Shown here: positions 6,447 to 7,751 of the stretch, in pieces
How the letters are laid out: each line of letters starts with the position of its first letter
Position numbering within the stretch: the stretch's first letter is position 1
NCBI GenBank assembly: GCA_037140375.1
Contig: JBAXER010000101.1
Span: 1-7,751, forward strand
Reading direction: 5' to 3'
DNA: 7,751 bases
DNA from: WLMZ01 sp037140375
GTDB lineage: Bacteria > Actinomycetota > Acidimicrobiia > Acidimicrobiales > Ilumatobacteraceae
The notes under the pieces: generated by a model
Seen by the model: only the letters and a program-made list of their open reading frames with translations
What the model was told of the DNA's origin: nothing
The model's database searches: none
Translations under genes and position numbers: made by a program

Positions 6447-7664
6447 ATGTCAGTTTCTGTCTTCGACCTCGACCTACCAACGCTCGATTTGCTCGACGTT
6501 CCATTCGATCAGGCGCAAAGCGTGATGCGCGACATGGCCACCGAGCATTGGATCGTGCGCAATCCGTTTGGCTTCACCGTGCTGCGCTACGACGACGTGG
6601 CCGCGGTGCTGCGCGACAAGCGCTGGCACAACGCGGCCGGTGTTCTGCCGCAACTGATGGGCATCACCGATCCAGAGTTTCTCGCTCGCGACCGTGTCAG
6701 CATCCTGAGCGCCGAGGGCGAGATGCACACCCGACTTCGCCGCCTTGTAGCCCCAGCATTTTCGCCACGCGCCGCCGACCGTTTGCGTCCCTTTATGCGC
6801 GAGGTCATCAACAGCCTTGTCGACCCTGTGGCCGCAATCGGGCGCGCCGACATCGTGAGCGACATCTGCGAGCCCTACCCCATCCCGATTATCTGCGAAC
6901 TGCTGGGTGCCCCAAAGAGCGACTGGCAGCTCTTTAGCCGCTTGGCCGAAGACGTATTGCGTATCTTCAACGGCAACGTGCTCGAAGAGCTACCCATCAT
7001 CATGAAGGCACAGGACGAACTCGACGCGTATACCCGCGAGCTCATCGCTGAGCGCCGCTCGAAGCCCGCCGATGACCTCATTACTGCGCTCATCGCAGCC
7101 GAAGAAGCCGGCGACAAACTCGACACTGAAGAACTCGTGATGATGGTGAGTGCGGTCATTGTTGGCGGCACCGACACCACTCGCAACCAACTCGGTTGCA
7201 GCGTTGCGTTGTTCGCCGAACACCCCGATCAGTGGGCAATGCTGGTCGATCGACCCGAGCTCGCATCACGCGCAGTCGACGAGACAATGCGTTACTTCGG
7301 CGCCGTTCGCGGTACCGGCCGATTTGCCTCCGAGGCGATCGAATACCGCGGCATCATCTTTCCTGCAGGCACCATGTTGATGCCGTCGCTCGCTGTCGCA
7401 AACCGCGACGACAACGTGTTTGCAGACTCCGGCACGTTCGACATCACCCGCGAGCCAGCCAGCCAGCCTCATCTCACCTTGGGCAGCGGCATTCACTATT
7501 GCCTCGGCGCCTCGCTGGCCAAAGCCGAGTTGCAAGAGGCGCTGCCGATTCTGGCGAAGCGCATGCCCAACTTGCGCATCGATGGTGACATCACGTGGAA
7601 GCCCAGCAACGTTGGCATCTTTGGCCCACAACACCTGCCGGTCACGTTCACCCCAACGAACTGA
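6447..7664 (+). CDS. Cytochrome P450 (soluble, bacterial class)
   Basis: This is a 405-residue protein of typical soluble bacterial P450 length, with no membrane anchor. The C-helix has HTRLRR (94-99). The I-helix oxygen-activation motif is VGGTDTT (239-245), with D243 and T244. The K-helix ExxR is E279-R282. The heme loop LGSGIHYCLG places the thiolate ligand at C352, with H350 two residues before. The usual phenylalanine at the start of the FGxGxHxCxG heme motif is leucine here (L345). It would be a monooxygenase needing separate ferredoxin and reductase partners, none of which is in the window. The substrate cannot be told from the sequence; actinobacterial relatives act on terpenoids, steroids, fatty acids or secondary metabolites. 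The gene after it appears to start a luciferase-like oxidoreductase, a pairing that suggests a catabolic role unrelated to the polyamine genes. Confidence 0.93.
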   Translation: MSVSVFDLDLPTLDLLDVPFDQAQSVMRDMATEHWIVRNPFGFTVLRYDDVAAVLRDKRWHNAAGVLPQLMGITDPEFLARDRVSILSAEGEMHTRLRRLVAPAFSPRAADRLRPFMREVINSLVDPVAAIGRADIVSDICEPYPIPIICELLGAPKSDWQLFSRLAEDVLRIFNGNVLEELPIIMKAQDELDAYTRELIAERRSKPADDLITALIAAEEAGDKLDTEELVMMVSAVIVGGTDTTRNQLGCSVALFAEHPDQWAMLVDRPELASRAVDETMRYFGAVRGTGRFASEAIEYRGIIFPAGTMLMPSLAVANRDDNVFADSGTFDITREPASQPHLTLGSGIHYCLGASLAKAELQEALPILAKRMPNLRIDGDITWKPSNVGIFGPQHLPVTFTPTN

Positions 7665-7699
7665 TCACGGCAAGGCAGACCAGCACTGATCGCCGCGGC

Positions 7700-7705
7700 T
7701 ACCGT
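7700..7705 (+). promoter_or_regulatory. Candidate -10 of the last gene, apparently leaderless
   Basis: TACCGT fits TANNNT and ends 7 bases before the ATG at 7713, the same geometry as the P450 gene. No ribosome binding site is present in the 48 bases between the P450 stop and this ATG. Confidence 0.42.
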
Positions 7706-7712
7706 CTGAGCC

Positions 7713-7751
7713 ATGACAATCAAGCTTGGCTACAACACCGGTTATTGGGGC
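7713..7751 (+). CDS. Probable luciferase-like (LLM class) F420-dependent oxidoreductase, first 13 codons only
   Basis: The frame from ATG 7713 is open to the right edge and reads MTIKLGYNTGYWG. That opening, a short beta-strand with K-L-G-Y followed by GYW, is typical of luciferase-like monooxygenase-fold oxidoreductases, many of which in actinobacteria use coenzyme F420. With only 13 residues the call depends on this start pattern and on the leaderless -10 at 7700-7705. If right, it would be a redox enzyme working near the P450. The cofactor cannot be judged from this fragment. Confidence 0.5.
   Translation, partial: MTIKLGYNTGYWG

Overview
The window looks like chromosomal DNA from a high-GC actinobacterium; Acidimicrobiia or a similar lineage is my guess. 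Three things suggest this: the base composition and codon use, the start of what looks like a coenzyme-F420/luciferase-like oxidoreductase beside a soluble P450, and several genes that appear to be leaderless, with a TANNNT-like -10 hexamer 6 to 8 bases before ATG and no ribosome binding site. No RNA gene, insertion sequence, CRISPR array or phage gene was seen. The placement is an inference from style, not from a marker gene.

Layout. On the minus strand at the left edge are potA (polyamine-type ABC ATPase, 403-1524) and then the start of a potD-like Tat lipoprotein binding protein (1-326, cut by the window edge). Divergent from potA, across a 152-base gap holding a near-perfect 21-bp dyad, runs a class III omega-aminotransferase (1677-3074). 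A DUF1003 membrane protein (3158-3697) follows. Its stop codon overlaps the stop of a convergent 4-aminobutyraldehyde dehydrogenase (patD-like, 3694-5121, minus). Divergent from that gene, across a 126-base gap with another 21-bp dyad, is alanine dehydrogenase (ald, 5248-6396). A cytochrome P450 (6447-7664) and the first 13 codons of a probable luciferase-like oxidoreductase (7713 to the edge) close the window.

The first five metabolic genes make one coherent story. PotA and the binding protein would import putrescine or a similar polyamine. The aminotransferase would convert it to 4-aminobutanal, using pyruvate or 2-oxoglutarate. The aldehyde dehydrogenase would oxidise that to GABA. If pyruvate is the acceptor, alanine dehydrogenase would turn the alanine formed back into pyruvate, releasing ammonium and NADH. 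The permease genes are not here and may lie left of the window. The P450 and the gene after it look like a separate oxidative module of unknown substrate.

The most interesting non-coding signals are the two symmetric dyads in the two divergent promoter regions, and the contrast between leaderless plus-strand genes and Shine-Dalgarno-led genes.
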